DNA from: Tenrec ecaudatus
Taxonomy: Eukaryota > Chordata > Mammalia > Afrosoricida > Tenrecidae
Length of the DNA: 64,000 nucleotides
Assembly: GCF_050624435.1 (NCBI RefSeq)
Contig: NC_134542.1
Coordinates: 112,513,677 to 112,577,676 of the forward strand
Direction of reading: 5' to 3'
The notes beneath the pieces were generated by a model. The model saw nothing but the letters and a program-made list of their open reading frames with translations. It ran no database searches and was not told where the DNA came from. This document shows, piece after piece, positions 22,930-34,684 of the stretch. Within the stretch, counting starts at the first letter, position 1; every line of letters starts with the position of its first letter. The translations under genes were made by a program, and so were the position numbers.

Positions 22930-23275
22930 AGATTCAGGTTATTGGTCCCCTGACTTGCTCTCTGTTGTAACGTCATAATCCATTTCTTTGCTAAAGACCC
23001 ATTTTTTGACTGAATATGTTTCTTGCACCATTGAGTTTGAGTTTGGTCATGTGACTTGCTTTGGCCAACAGTATATAAACAGGCTGAAGCTTGAAATGTG
23101 CTTGCTCATTCATTTGGGTGTACTCTCATTGCTCTGTCAACACCATGAAAAGAGCATGCACACAGTCCCTGTCCCCCCAGCCTGGGTCACAGAATAAAAA
23201 GTATGAGCCAAACAGCCCTAGCTCACCTCTCAGCATGTGCATTTGATATGTGTTTTTGTTATATGCCACTGAGAT
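22930..23275 (+). repeat. Possible old mammalian LTR (MaLR-like)
   Basis: Contains 'gtcatgtgacttgctttggc', 'accatgaaaagagcatgc', 'agcctgggtcacagaataaa' and a closing 'ttatatgccactgagatttt'. This order is familiar from ancient mammalian LTR repeats. The exact subfamily is not determined. Confidence 0.45.
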
Positions 23276-23600
23276 TTTAAAGCAGTTTTATTGGCACATG
23301 ATTCACAAATCATAGTATTCATTAGTTCAATTGCGTCAAGAAGAGTTGTATAATCACCACAACCAGTTTTAGAACATTTTTTTCTTCTTGTACTCATCAT
23401 TATTAGCTCTCGTATTCCCCTAATCTCCCCTGCCATACCCTCAAGGAACCATTCATCCAGTTCCTGTCTCTCTAGATTTACCCAACCTGGATTTCATATA
23501 CAGTAAAACATTATTTAAAACAAAACCCTAGCAATAATAGCAACACAAAACATAAAAAACCTCAATAGAAATAAAGCAGAAAACATTAAAAATGAGCACA
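23276..23600 (-). mobile_element. Old L1-related 3' end
   Basis: Opens with 'agcagttttattggcaca', an L1-type 3' terminus in antisense, and closes with an A-rich stretch. It is a sister of 5155-5500. Confidence 0.55.
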
Positions 23601-23669
23601 AATTTAAGACAGATCATGAGTTTTTATGGTTGATTGTCATACAGGCAAATCTAACTGACATTGAGAACT

Positions 23670-23860
23670 TTGAGACCTGGTATGTGTTGTCCCATCTCTG
23701 CCCTTTACTAGATAATGACATATTCACAGGACAGTGTACCTTTTAATCTGCTCAATCTTAATCTGCTAACTAGGTGCAATAAAATCTATGTCATAGGCTA
23801 GATTCAAGGATAAATGAAACATTAAAGATATGAAAGTATTTTGAGCAGTTGTAACATTTT
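23670..23860 (+). repeat. MIR SINE remnant
   Basis: Follows the sense MIR pattern: a 'ctctgccctttactag' block, a diverged cttaatctgctaac block, and 'caaggataaatgaaac' near the end. Confidence 0.5.
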
Positions 23861-26800
23861 ATTAAAATATATTTGTTTTGGAGTCAAAGGAACAAGTGAG
23901 AGTAAAAGGGATCATCTGGATAGGTCATTAAATAGAGGCTCTACGTATGCTGTTAGACTGGATAATCGGGGGCAGCTGAGTAGAAATATGTGCTTTTTCA
24001 TCGTCAAACATTCCTCCATGGACAGTGTTGTTTGCTGAGAAGACCCCTCACCCAGATAATTGTTTAAAAGAAAAGGGGTGGGAGGGGGCAAAGAATAAAA
24101 CCCAAAGGAAAAAATGATTCACAGGCTTCTCTCTCTGAGAAACTGTTAAGTGGAAAACACAAGTGTGGGACTGGATCTAAAAGTTTATTTTCATAGGTGT
24201 CCCATTAGGAGTTTTAAGATTTATCCAGCAGGGGTATTACTATATTGCTAGAGAATGTATCCTGTAAATAAACAAGAAAATTGTAGAGGAGGATGAAGAA
24301 CCAATTGCCGAGTAAAAGATAATCAGATTCCAAAAGCTGACTTGGAAACCTTAGAAGAGGTCAACTGGAGTCATACAATGACAGGAAGATGGAGAAAAAG
24401 CTGTTGTGGACTATGACTGCATGGGAACCATGCATGGGAACAATAATTCCTCTAGTTTGCGTTTGCTTTTAAAATAATCTTAATATAAGATAATGTAGGT
24501 GAATATTGCAAATAGGAGTGATATTCTGAAGTAATGGCAATTTATCTCATTTGCTGTAGTCTGCATTTTATATTTGCAAGCTCTGAGGCATGATAAAAAA
24601 CACGGAGGCCTACTGACCACATGTTTAAATATTTCAATGTCATATAAGTCCATCTAAAACTGTTGCAGAAAATATGTCTCATCTTTCTATTTTAACAAAT
24701 ACAACTTTCATAGTGTAAATAAAACTTCAAATAAAATACATGAATTAAATCTATGGCTTTTAAATGACTGAAAGTTGGTCATGTTAAGGACATCTGAATA
24801 TAATTATTGAATAGCCTGATTATTTTTTGTGTAGAAACATGTGAATTGGTATGTTTTATTTTGTATGTTGTCAACAATGATAAAATAAAATTTTGAAAAA
24901 GGAAGTATTCAGTATGTATAGTCTGATTTTTTTTGTTCAGGAGCTGATGACATTTATTTCACGGGCAATGAAATAAATGATGTACATTTAAATACAAATT
25001 TAATGAAACCAAACCAAACCGACTGTTATCACATCGATTGTGGTTCATTGTATCTCTACATAGGGTTTCTCAGGCTGTAAATCTTTGAAATATCCAGACC
25101 TGGACATTTTCCAGAATGTTCTGTTCCAAGTCATAAAATACTAGAGTCCATCATTCTGAGTTCATCCTGGGGGTGATGGGTGAGCAGGAGGCACCATTTC
25201 GTTTGAAAACGATGGCTCCAGAATGCACACCGTGCAGATTTTGTCTCTTGGCCTAGACAGATTCTTAATATTTGTTTGGCTTATTATGGTGGGACCATAG
25301 AACATTTGACTGGATTAAAAAAGACAGAAAGGCTGTGCTCAGGGTGTGGTGCCACAGAAACTCCCGCAGCCTGAGCCCTGGGTAGTGCGCATGCCCAGGT
25401 GAGGGTCTCAAGGTGACCAGTTTGAGGTGAACCTGGTGCACACAGCAGCCTGCCTTGGGTGCAGTCGCCCTCCCCCCACTCACCTCCTGCCCCGTGCCAC
25501 GCCCCTTGCGTGGTGAGATGTGGGAAGGTGTCCCAGAGAGGTCCCAGCCCTGCCCCCTGCCCCCGTTGTGGGATTGGTTAGGCTTTGTGGGGTTCCCTGT
25601 TGGAGAAAGGGGTGATCCCAGACTTGGGCTTTGGGCACCGGGCTTCCTGATTCTTCGATTCTTCGCTTTGCAGGTCTCTCCTAACCCCCCTTCATTGTCT
25701 CCATACAGCGGTGCCTGCTCCTTGAGACTCCTTGCACCTCTTCAGCACAAAGCAAGGGCCAACCTGACTTATGTTCTCCCGAAATGATCAAGCAGCTGGA
25801 CTGCGACCTGGGGCCTGGAGAAAATTGAGAACAAAGCAGAACTCACCCTAGCCAATCTTCCCAATGACCTCTCAGCCCTGCAAGGGTTCAGGTAGTCCCT
25901 GGTCCTGATCATGCGGTAGAAGAGCAGGCCAGCAAAGAATCCCGCAGCAAGAAATAGCCCAGTGATGACTGCACATAAATTTGAAAATATTGGAAGTTTC
26001 CCACAAACTTTTTGACGCCCACTTGTATATCTATCACACAACGTTTGCCTGTTCAGTTATTTACAGGTTTCAGCCTTAGTGGAAGCAATTGCAAGAATCT
26101 GTTTGCAAACTAACATTCCAGGATCCATGTAGTTTTTCTATCTCCCCTCCCCTCCACTCCCCACTTTCTGTCTACTGACCCTAGTAATCACTAATAAACC
26201 TTGATATCTCTAAAAAAAAGTAAAGAAAGAAAACCTGAGCTAGTAAGTTTTAATGTTAAGGGAGGGGGCAGGAGATAGGAGGGAGAAATGTTTACATTAT
26301 AAAATGGCATATATCCCTGCTTGATCAAATTCCCAGCTAATCATAAATACCGAGGTCATTTTAGCAAATGTATGATTTTTGCAAACTGAAACTCTCAGTT
26401 AAATTTCTCAAGGCTCCATCATTTTCAAATCAATGAACATTTATTATTGTTCCTATTTTGGGTCACTGAATAATTCACTTTGTAATTATACCTCTTAATT
26501 CTTAAAGGTCTAATACAAAAATATTGATTTCAGTAGGCTTCTAATGCCACTAAAGGGATATGCAATTTATATATACACAGTGCCGAAGGCAAAGAGGTTG
26601 TCGCTACAAATACCATGTGAAAACCTTTTTATTTAAAACTCTTCCACTGAAGTATAGCAGCCACTCAGGAATGTGCGTGCCAGTCCACAGCATTTTCCAA
26701 AGCGAAAATGTGTGGGTAACAGTGCCTAGATTAAGAAATAGAACTTTCCAGCCCCCAGAAGCTTTCCTTACCAGCCTTCTTTCCGTCACCATCTCCTGCC

Positions 26801-27065
26801 AAACATAACCAAAATCTGACTTCTACCACCATCGATCAGTTTGGCTTGGGATTGAACATTAAAGATATAAAATAATAAAGTAGGAAATTTTATCTCCACT
26901 TTTCCCTTCTTCTTTAACTCATCATTATGAATTGGTGCCTAAATGGGACCGGTGGGACTCCTCTTGAGCAATTTCCTATCTCAGAGAAAAGAACTTAAGT
27001 GTATCCGAATGATTATGCAAAGACAGGAAGGAATACCTGTTGACATCTAACAAATTCCAAGCTTA
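23861..27065. other. Mostly single-copy DNA, no gene seen
   Basis: About 3.2 kb with few repeats. 23.9-25.1 kb is AT-rich with many ataaa/taaat words. 25.35-25.80 kb is GC-richer with a pyrimidine-rich stretch near 25460-25560; I see no consistent exon structure there. A 90-codon minus frame at 25769-26041 has one hydrophobic segment but no family I recognise. 26.05-26.22 kb ends in 'aataaaccttgatatctct' and an A-run, like an unplaced retroposon tail. Confidence 0.4.
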
Positions 27066-27067
27066 GT

Positions 27068-27230
27068 GACTTTATGCGACAGAGTAGACTTGCCCACAGG
27101 GCAGCTCCTAGGCTGTAAATCTTTATGCGAACACATCGTCACATCTTTCTCCCATGGAGTGGTGGGTGGATTCAAACCTTCCGTTGTTTGGTTAAGAGCC
27201 AAGCACTTCATCCATTATGCTCCCACAGGA
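27068..27230 (-). mobile_element. AfroSINE
   Basis: Antisense copy. 'cacagggcagctcctaggctg' precedes 'tctttctcccatgg' and 'ggattcaaac', the complement of the SINE head. Confidence 0.72.
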
Positions 27231-27307
27231 AGAAATCCCGTATATACTGGAGTATAAGCCGACCTGACTCTCAGCCGAGGCACCTAATTTTAGCACAAAA
27301 AACGGCT

Positions 27308-27768
27308 TTAAAAATGAATCCTACCTTACAAGCCTGACTAGACCAGAGGATGTACACTGGTACAGATGAGAACTGGAAACACAGGGAAGCCAGGGCGGAT
27401 GATCCCCTCAGGACCAGTGGAGTGAGTGGTGATACTGGGAGGGGACAGGGAGGGTGAGTTGGAAAGGGGGAACCTATTTCAAGGACCTGCATTTGAATTC
27501 CTCCCTGGGGGACATACAACAGAAAAGTAGGGGAAGGGAGACATGGGACAGAGCCAGATATGACAAAATAACAATTTATAAATTATCAGGGGTTCATGAG
27601 CGAGGTGGGAGTGGGGATGGGAGGTGAAAAATTGAGGAGCTGATGCCAGGGGCTTGGGTGGAGAGCAAAAGTTTTGAGAATGATGAGGGCAACGAATGTA
27701 CAAATGTGCTTTACACAATTGATGTATGTATGGATCGAGATGGATCCCTAATAAAATGATTTAAAAAA
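27308..27768 (+). mobile_element. L1 3' UTR fragment nested in MITE
   Basis: Starts at the 'ctaccttacaagcctgacta' block and ends with an aataaa signal and A-tail. Flanking aaaaatg words on both sides may be a short target-site duplication. Confidence 0.85.
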
Positions 27769-27769
27769 A

Positions 27770-28010
27770 TGTGGGGGAAAGTGGGAAGATGCCATTATAT
27801 TTTAATTCATTTTTTTCAACACTTTAAAAAATCCCCTCATATTATACTTAACCTTAAATAATACATTGTTTAATGGTATTTTTAAAATATTATATGCCAT
27901 CTATGTAAAAAAAAGTTTTGAAACAGACTGTGGTAACCATTGTACAATACTGTTTTATGTGATTGATGGAATGTTATGATATATGCAAGAGCTCCCAATA
28001 AAGTATTTTT
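27770..28010 (+). mobile_element. Second LINE-like 3' tail
   Basis: AT-rich sequence ending 'agctcccaataaagtatttt'. The ending is built like the L1 tail (polyadenylation signal then A/T run) but diverged or from a sister family. It abuts the MITE right arm. Confidence 0.5.
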
Positions 28011-28264
28011 TAAAATGTGCTGAAAAACTCGGCTTATACACGAGTATATACTGTAAAAACCATAAAAGATGCAGATAAGGAAACAGGGGCATGTTTCTCA
28101 CGGGTGCACGTGTGTGTTTTAGAGAAGAATGTGTGTGTGGGGGGGTAGGGTGGCACCTTCACCAAACCTAAGTATGAGCAAAATTTAGCCATGCTGAGAG
28201 AGGGTGGCAGCACGTCAGAGCAACAGCACCGAATACACAGCACCAGAGTCGGAAATGTGTGGGG

Positions 28265-28390
28265 ATCAACCCCAAACCAAACCCACCGCCATGGAGTCCA
28301 TTCTGACTCATAGCAACCCTACCGTCCAGGGTCAAACTGCCTCTGTTGGGAGTAACTTAGGCTGAGCGTTTCTATGAACTGTGACTTCAG
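28265..28390 (-). mobile_element. AfroSINE, 3' half
   Basis: Antisense tail: 'aaccaaacccaccgccatgg' and 'tgactcatagcaaccctacc'. Its head is missing. Confidence 0.78.
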
Positions 28391-28391
28391 A

Positions 28392-28495
28392 ATTGTTGCT
28401 GTTGTGGTGGGGTGACTAGTCAGTTCCAACTCACAGCAATGTTGTGTACAGCAGAACACACACTGCCTGCTCCCGTACCTCTGACATGGGGCTAG
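28392..28495 (-). mobile_element. RTE LINE 3' end fragment
   Basis: 'ttgttgctgttgtggtgggg' and 'caatgttgtgtacagcagaac' are the complement of the RTE 3' terminus. About 100 bases remain. Confidence 0.6.
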
Positions 28496-28544
28496 TTCTT
28501 CTAGCCACACACCCGGAAGTTTTTTTTATGATAAATTCCAGTCT

Positions 28545-28662
28545 TTATGCCTGTGGTATGGTGTAATGGGTTACAATTTGGGCTGCTTACCTCAAGGTCA
28601 CCAGCCAGTACACAGGAAAAGAGTACACAGGACTTAGTCTCAGAAACCCATGGGACCAATTC
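28545..28662 (+). mobile_element. AfroSINE, interrupted by L1
   Basis: Head and middle are present ('gtggtatggtgtaatggg', then 'ctcagaaacccatggg'). The copy is broken at 28662 where the antisense L1 begins. I do not find the rest of the SINE beyond that L1. Confidence 0.65.
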
Positions 28663-29905
28663 TTTTTTATTTTTCTTTTAAGTCATTTTATTAGGGGCTC
28701 ATACAACTCCTATCACAATCCACACATACATCAATTGTGTAAAGCACATCTGTACATTCATTGCCCTTATCATTCTCAAAACATTTGCTCCCCACTTAAG
28801 CCCCTGGCATCAGTTCCTCATCCCCCCGCCCTTCCCTCCCCAATCCCCCCTCTCTCATGAACCCTTGATAATTTATAAATTATTATTATTTTTTCATATC
28901 TTACACAGTCCAACATCTCTCTTCACCCACTTTTCTGTTTTCCATCACCCAAGGAGGAGGTTATATGAAAATACTTCTAATTGATTCCCCCTTTCCACCC
29001 TACCCTCTCTCCACCCTCCCGGGTATAGTCACTCTCACCACTGGTCCTGAAGGGATCATCCGCCCTGGATTCTCTTTGTTTCCAGTTCCTATCTGTACCA
29101 GTGTACATGCTCTGGTCTAGTCGGATTTCTAAGGTATAATTGGGACCATGATAGTTGGGGGGGGGACAGGAAGCATTTAGGAACTAGGAAAGTTATATGT
29201 TTCATCTTGATACACTGCACTTTGACTGGCTCATCTCCTCCAGGAAACTCTTCTGCAAGGCGATGTCCAGTGGCCTACAAATGGGATTTGGGTCTCCACT
29301 TTGCATCCCCCTTATTCACAATGATATGATTTTTTGTGCTGATGGTGCCTGACACATTGACACATTGTGATCGCACAGGCTGGTGTGCTTCTTCCATGTG
29401 GGCTTTGTTGCTTCTGAGCTAGATGGCCGCTTGTTTATCTTCAAGCCTTTAAGACTCCAGATGCTATATCTTTTGATAGCCGGGCGCCACCAACTTTCTT
29501 CACCATTTTTGCTTATTCACCTGCTTTGTCTTCAGTGATTGTGTTGGGAAGGTGAGCATCATGAAATTCCAGTTTAATAGAACAAAGTATTCTTGCTTTG
29601 AGGGAGTGCTTGAGTGGAGGCCCAATGTTCATCTGCTACCTTAATACTAAACCTGTACACATATACACATAGATATATTTCCCCATCCTCATATAAAATA
29701 TATTTACATATGTACATGCCTTTATTTCAACCTCTATAAATGACTTTTGCCTCCTAGATCTTTCTTCTATTTCTTTTTACTTTTCCTCTTGTCCCACTAG
29801 CATTCTTAGCCTTCATTTGGGCTTCAGTATTTCCTCTCAGTCACATTACCCTTGCTCAAGCCCTGCCAGGCCTCCTACACCCTCCTTGCTGCTGGTTTTG
29901 TACCA
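28663..29905 (-). mobile_element. L1 3' UTR fragment, ~1.24 kb
   Basis: Antisense copy reaching the 'ctacaccctccttgctgctg' block. A clear target-site duplication is not visible, perhaps because the flanking SINE lost material. Confidence 0.85.
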
Positions 29906-30079
29906 CTGGTTGTTCCCCTTCAGGCTCACGAAACACATGCATAGACAAACCCAATCATGAAATAATGGCTACCTTTGATACCATGGTTGCTTATAAAAAT
30001 CCCCCCAACAGGAATGGGAAAATTCAGTACAGGTGGAGACGTGTTGTGACTTGTTCCACACAATCATCTGGTAGAGGAA

Positions 30080-30212
30080 CTCACTCAAAGCTCATTGCTA
30101 TCGAGTCCATGCTGACTCAGCATGGCCCCTATGGGTTTCTGAGGCCGTGGCTGTTTACCAGAGTAGCAGATTGCAGTCTGACGTGTAACCACTACTCACT
30201 CGGGCTCCATAT
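30080..30212 (-). mobile_element. AfroSINE
   Basis: 'gctcattgctatcgagtcca' at the left and 'gtgtaaccactactcactcg' at the right are the complements of SINE tail and head. The middle is shortened. Confidence 0.75.
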
Positions 30213-30277
30213 AGGGGGATGAGTCTCACTTTTTAAAATTCACACACGAAAAAGTGACAGACGTTGCTACTCCTCAA

Positions 30278-30348
30278 ATATCATGACATCAGGAATGAAA
30301 AGATCATTGCATCAGGAATTAAAATATCATGACATCAGGAATTAAAAG
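30278..30348. repeat. Three-copy tandem repeat, 23-25 bp unit
   Basis: Three successive units built on atcatgacatcaggaatt. The middle unit carries a tgcatc variant. Confidence 0.9.
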
Positions 30349-31060
30349 ATAGAGGCTATAGAATCATTTCTGCCCCAAACCAACTGTGAAGTTGATATCA
30401 CTTAATCTTTCTAGGACTCAGTTCCAATGGATGCTGAAGAGACCAGAAATAATATTTGAAAGATTAAGTTTTTATTATCATCATCATAAGCTCTAGAGCC
30501 AATTATTGTTCACCACATGGTAGCTACTTAATATATTAACAAAAGAGTACTTTCAGTAATTTTGTTTTTCAAGGGTAGAGTTAAGTGTCCATTTAGACAA
30601 GCTGCTGAGTGATGTTGACACTCTCCTCCCTGTTGTGCTGATGGGAGAGAAAAGAACCAAAGCAGCGCGATGTGATCAACGACCATGAACTAAGCCTTTA
30701 CATGTGCCAAACTCTATAGCAGGTGCTGGAAGTCCAGCAAGGACTAGACGGAATCTTTGCCCACCGACTTTCCTGTTTGTTTTCATCCTTATAAAGAAGC
30801 CAGCTACCTATGTACCAATGGGTTTCTACTCTGCATATATTCTTTGAAGTAGGATTATTCAGAATCTTCAGAATTATTGCTTGAGTTCAGATAAGGTGAA
30901 TTAATAATTCTCTGCCCAAGTGGGTTTAGTTTTAAGAATTTCTCCTCTTAATTCAGCAAAATAGGTTCATAAAGGCAGGCCTCCTGAAACCGAGGGCTGG
31001 GTGCTTAGTGCTCATTTTTATCATCTGGAGGAGATTTTATGCACCACCAATGTCGGCATT
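30349..31060. other. Repeat-poor DNA with a MIR-like fragment
   Basis: No gene seen. The stretch 30660-30765 ('tacatgtgccaaactctata', then 'gcaggtgctggaagtccag') looks like a very old mammalian SINE or L2 fragment, at low confidence. Confidence 0.35.
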
Positions 31061-31061
31061 G

Positions 31062-31500
31062 TCTTTGTTGTTATTAGGTACCAGCAAGTTGGCTCCGACC
31101 CATTGAGACCGTATGCCCCACAAAACAAAACACTACACCGTCCTGCACCATCCTTCCAATTGTTCCTCTGCCTGAGCCCATTGATGCAGCCACTGCGCCA
31201 GTGCATCTCATTCAGGACCTTCTTTTTCTCCACCCCTCCACTTTACCAAACATGACGTCCTTCTTCAGGGACTGGTCTCTCCTGAAAACCTGTCCATAGT
31301 ATGTAAGATGAAGTCTTGCCATCCTTGCCTCCAAGCAGCACTTTGGTCATACTTCTTTCAACACACATCAGCTTGTCCTTTTAGCAGTCTTTGGTACTTT
31401 CAATACCCTTCTCCAGCACCACAGTTCAAGTCCATTGTCTCTTCTCCTTGCTCAATGTCCTATTGTCTCTAGACGATTGTCTCTGGAGATTATCATTTAA
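31062..31500 (-). mobile_element. RTE LINE, 3' part
   Basis: Antisense RTE. It opens at the 3' side ('attaggtaccagcaagttgg') and passes through 'gcagccactgcgccag', 'ggactggtctctcctgaaaa' and 'cttttagcagtctttggta'. It ends near 31500 where homology fades. Confidence 0.82.
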
Positions 31501-31724
31501 TTGAGCTGATATGGGCCTGACATCAGTCCTTGTGAAAGTGCCACATCTAATTCTAATATGAGGCTAGGGTGAACAGCCACCGTTCTAAGGATTTCATTTC
31601 ATATTTATTCTGTGCATCTCAAAATACCCGACTGCATCTATTGTTTTAGATGTCAGCACAGATTTTGATTCGACCACCCTATGAGAAAGAAATGAAACAC
31701 AGCCATCCTCATCCTTGTTCTTGT
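31501..31724. other. Unclassified sequence
   Basis: About 220 bases between RTE and SINE. It may be further decayed repeat. Nothing certain. Confidence 0.35.
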
Positions 31725-31872
31725 TTGAGCCCCGGTGGTGTAGTGGGTTATGAATTGGACTGCTAACCATAAGATCAATAGTTCAAAACTAGTAGCTGCT
31801 CCACAGGTGCAAGATTAAACTTTCTATTCCCGTAAGGTCACTATGACCGAATTGACTTGATGGCAGTGAGTG
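31725..31872 (+). mobile_element. AfroSINE
   Basis: Clear head ('gagccccggtggtgtagtgg', then 'ggactgctaaccat') and end ('cgaattgacttgatggcag'). A segment before the tail is missing. Confidence 0.86.
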
Positions 31873-32011
31873 AAAGTGATGCTCCACTGTGCCCAATTTG
31901 ACAGATACACTTGAAATTGCTTTCTAAATAAAGAGGATCAATATTTAGCTTGGCCTTAAATACCCAGCAGTTAAGAGTACTACTGGTCACACATGTTTTC
32001 TGAGCAGTTCA

Positions 32012-32205
32012 GCCTGTTGTTGTTATTGTTGCCATGTGCTGTTGGGTTGGCTCTGGTGCATAGTGACCTTATGTGACCTTATCTATAACAGAATAAAACA
32101 CTGCTTGGTCGCATATTGTTGCAACTACTGTGTTGTTCTATCTTGCTGAGGATCTTCCTCTGTTTTGCTGACCCTTGTTTTACTGAACAGGATGTTCTAG
32201 GCATA
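32012..32205 (-). mobile_element. RTE LINE 3' end
   Basis: Antisense terminus beginning 'ctgttgttgttattgttgcc', the complement of the (AAC)n end, then 'ggttggctctggtgcatag' and 'tgctgaggatcttcctctg'. Confidence 0.75.
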
Positions 32206-32517
32206 GTGCAAACTTGAGGTCCAAATTCCCTCTACAGCGAAGTCTCTGAACCTGTGCAATGTTAGAAACAGATAACTCTTGGATCGGAGTCACCTAGGTG
32301 TAAGATGGTAAGAATTTACTCCCATAATGCAGAGAAACATATGAGTATCTATAAATCTAGATAGTTAAATTTGGGTAAATCTCTCTCTCTGTATATAGAT
32401 ATTTGAAGGGGGTGAGACTTAGGGGGTAAGATCATGGATGATGTTCAACAAATTCCAGAAATTTTATGTAGCATTATTTATGCAGATACTTGGGGGAAAT
32501 CAAAAGTCTTTATTTTA

Positions 32518-34682
32518 CTGTATATACTTGAATATAAGCCGACCCAAGTATAAGCTGAGGTACCTAATTATTACCTGGGAAACCAGAAAAACTGATTGAC
32601 TCGAGTATAAGCCAGGGTGGAAAATGCAGAATCTATTGGTGAGTTTCAATAATCAAAATAAATGAAAATAAAATTACTAAAAATTGAGACATCAGTGGGG
32701 TAATGTATTTAAATATTTATTTTAAATTAAAAAAACATAAAAAAGGACAAGTCATTTAACATTAGTAAACCAGCACAGTAAGTGGAAAAAAGGTTCAACA
32801 AAAACAATAAGGTACTATACCCTGAGCTCAATCAGCAACCAAGATAAAGTGTAGAGTTAAAATTCTTTAAAACTGGATTCCTCATCATCATCCATATCCA
32901 AATTCAGAGCTTCAGCTGGTGTGAGGTCATCATAGACGCTGTCCTCACTGAGATCGCCGTCATCACCATGCTGTCATTTTCATACAAAGCGTAGCATTAC
33001 TAATACTACATTTCTGGAAGGCACGTCACACCATGTCTTCTGGAATGTCTTCCCATGCATCTCGAACCCACTTTGCTATTAACTCTATGTCAGGCTTCAT
33101 GAGATTTCCTCCTTTTGTTAGTCGGGCTTGACCAGATGACATCCATTCAAGCCACATCGTTTGCACATGGTCTTTAAAAGGCTTATCCAAAGATACATCC
33201 AGAGGCTGCAGTACAGATGTAAGCCCACCTGGAATAATGGCTAAAGTAACTTTACTAGATTTTGCCAATTTTTTTTTATGTCATCCAGTAGGTGGGCTCT
33301 GAACATATCCCTAACAAGTAGCGATGACTTTTTCTTTAAGACTACTCCTGGTCGTCAGTTCCAAATTTCTTCCAGCCATTTTTTTGTTCCATCTTCATCC
33401 ATCCAGCCTTTAACATGTGCACGCACAGTAATTCTTGGTGGGAAATTGATCTTTTTAGGCAACGTCTTTCTTTTAAAAATAATGACAGGACACACTTAGT
33501 TCCATTAGCCAAACATGATAAAGCAACTGTAAAGTGTTTTTTTTAATTTCCTGTGGTTTTGAGAAAAATGTTATTTTCTCCTAAACTTGCCACAGCTCTG
33601 TTGCTTAGAAGAGCAAAAGTCATGGCAGTTTCATCCATATTCCCAATATCTGCCAGGTCATAATTATAAATCCTTCTTTGTTTTATAATAAATGACCAGA
33701 ATGGCATAATTTTTTTATTCAAGCTCTTGTGGCAATTTCTGGGAAATCTTTGTTCTTTGTCTCAAACATAGTAGGCCAAACCTATTCATGAAGTGGGTAC
33801 ACCATCCTGCTGACGCAGCAAAATTTTCAATGCCTAGCGCTTTATATTTGTCATCCTTAGCCATTTGTAGAGCATGGATGTGGATTCCCATGAGTGTTAC
33901 GCAGCAAGCATTTTGATGACACCCCATAACCCATTTATGCAATTCACTCTCTAGAGCCCCATAAAAAGACATTAAACCACGATGAGCTTTTTTAGCTTTT
34001 GGAATCTGTTCCAAGTCAGCCTTCATTTTCCGCCACTCCCTCACATGCTTTTCATCAACACAGAATTCCCTACTTGCAATACTGTTATTGCTCTCTTCTG
34101 CTCTTGACACAACCTTCTTTTGGAACCAGCCTCATATAACCAGCGTTTTTGTTTTGGTTCAAGAGTATCTATTTCTAATAGGATAAAAAAACAAGACTTC
34201 GAAAAAGAACTTTCATGGTAATACCCTCCCTCGCCCCCCGCGACATGTTAGGAGGAGGTGGGGGGGGGAGCCCATGAGGAGGACGGGGGAATGCAGGATG
34301 TGAATTCACAGAGACCAGAGGGGAGAGATGGAGCACAGCTACAGATACATCCTTACCAGTTCAGTTGCCGGGCGTAAGTGAATCACTATGGGTGCTTCTG
34401 TGAATTGGAGCTGTCCACGTCATAGGACAGCTCTGATTGGTTAGATGTGAGTAAACAAACATTCAAAGCTTTGCAGTGTCAGCGGGGCTTTGAATGAACA
34501 ACAGAGAAATGGCAATCACCTGCGAGATAACAGGAGCTCATCCTGTTACCTTAGCGGTGGGGTGGGGGGCAGCGAGAGGTTACACCTCGCTGGGGTACCA
34601 CTGACCCGTGCATAAGCTGAACCCCAGTTTTTCAGCACATTTTTTGTGCTGTAAACCTCGGCTTATACACGAGTATATGCGG
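32518..34682 (-). mobile_element. Full-length, decayed pogo/Tigger-like DNA transposon
   Basis: Cut-and-paste transposon of the Tc1/mariner superfamily, pogo/Tigger branch. Its ~25-bp inverted termini are ctgtatatacttgaatataa at 32518 and, from the other end, ccgcatatactcgtgtataa at 34682. They are flanked by TA (32516-32517 and 34683-34684), the expected target duplication. The interior encodes a broken transposase on the minus strand. Total length is 2165 bp, normal for autonomous Tigger elements. The same termini cap the MITEs at 1725, 27238 and 51770. Confidence 0.87.
33026..34110 (-). pseudogene. Tigger-like transposase, broken
   Basis: Transposase remnant that would bind the element's termini and catalyse excision and insertion. 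The N-terminal piece (33715-34110, 131 codons) resembles the DNA-binding CENPB-type region, with VREWRKMKADLEQIPK followed by HKWV. The middle contains the first catalytic aspartate in GNMDET (D codon 33633-33635) and the second in RDMFRAH (D codon 33307-33309). The third is in LQPLDVSLDKPF (D codon 33197-33199), inside the open frame 33026-33268. Spacing of the second to third is about 36 residues. Stops and frame changes between the pieces make it non-functional. The codon 5' of 34110 and the true start are not resolved. Confidence 0.85.
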
Positions 34683-34684
34683 TA

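Larger units (their letters stand above)
27238..28053. mobile_element. Tigger-type MITE, interrupted by two retroposon tails
   Basis: The left terminus ccgtatatactggagtataa at 27238 and the right terminus ending at 28053 (tatacacgagtatatactg, then TA at 28054-28055) are inverted repeats of each other. They match the full-length element at 32518-34682. The interior is occupied by the L1 fragment at 27308-27768 and a second LINE-like 3' tail at about 27770-28010. Confidence 0.78.

Noticed and set aside
25769-26041. 90-codon frame with a transmembrane-like segment
   Set aside because: One hydrophobic stretch only. I could not match it to any small membrane protein, so I leave it uncalled.
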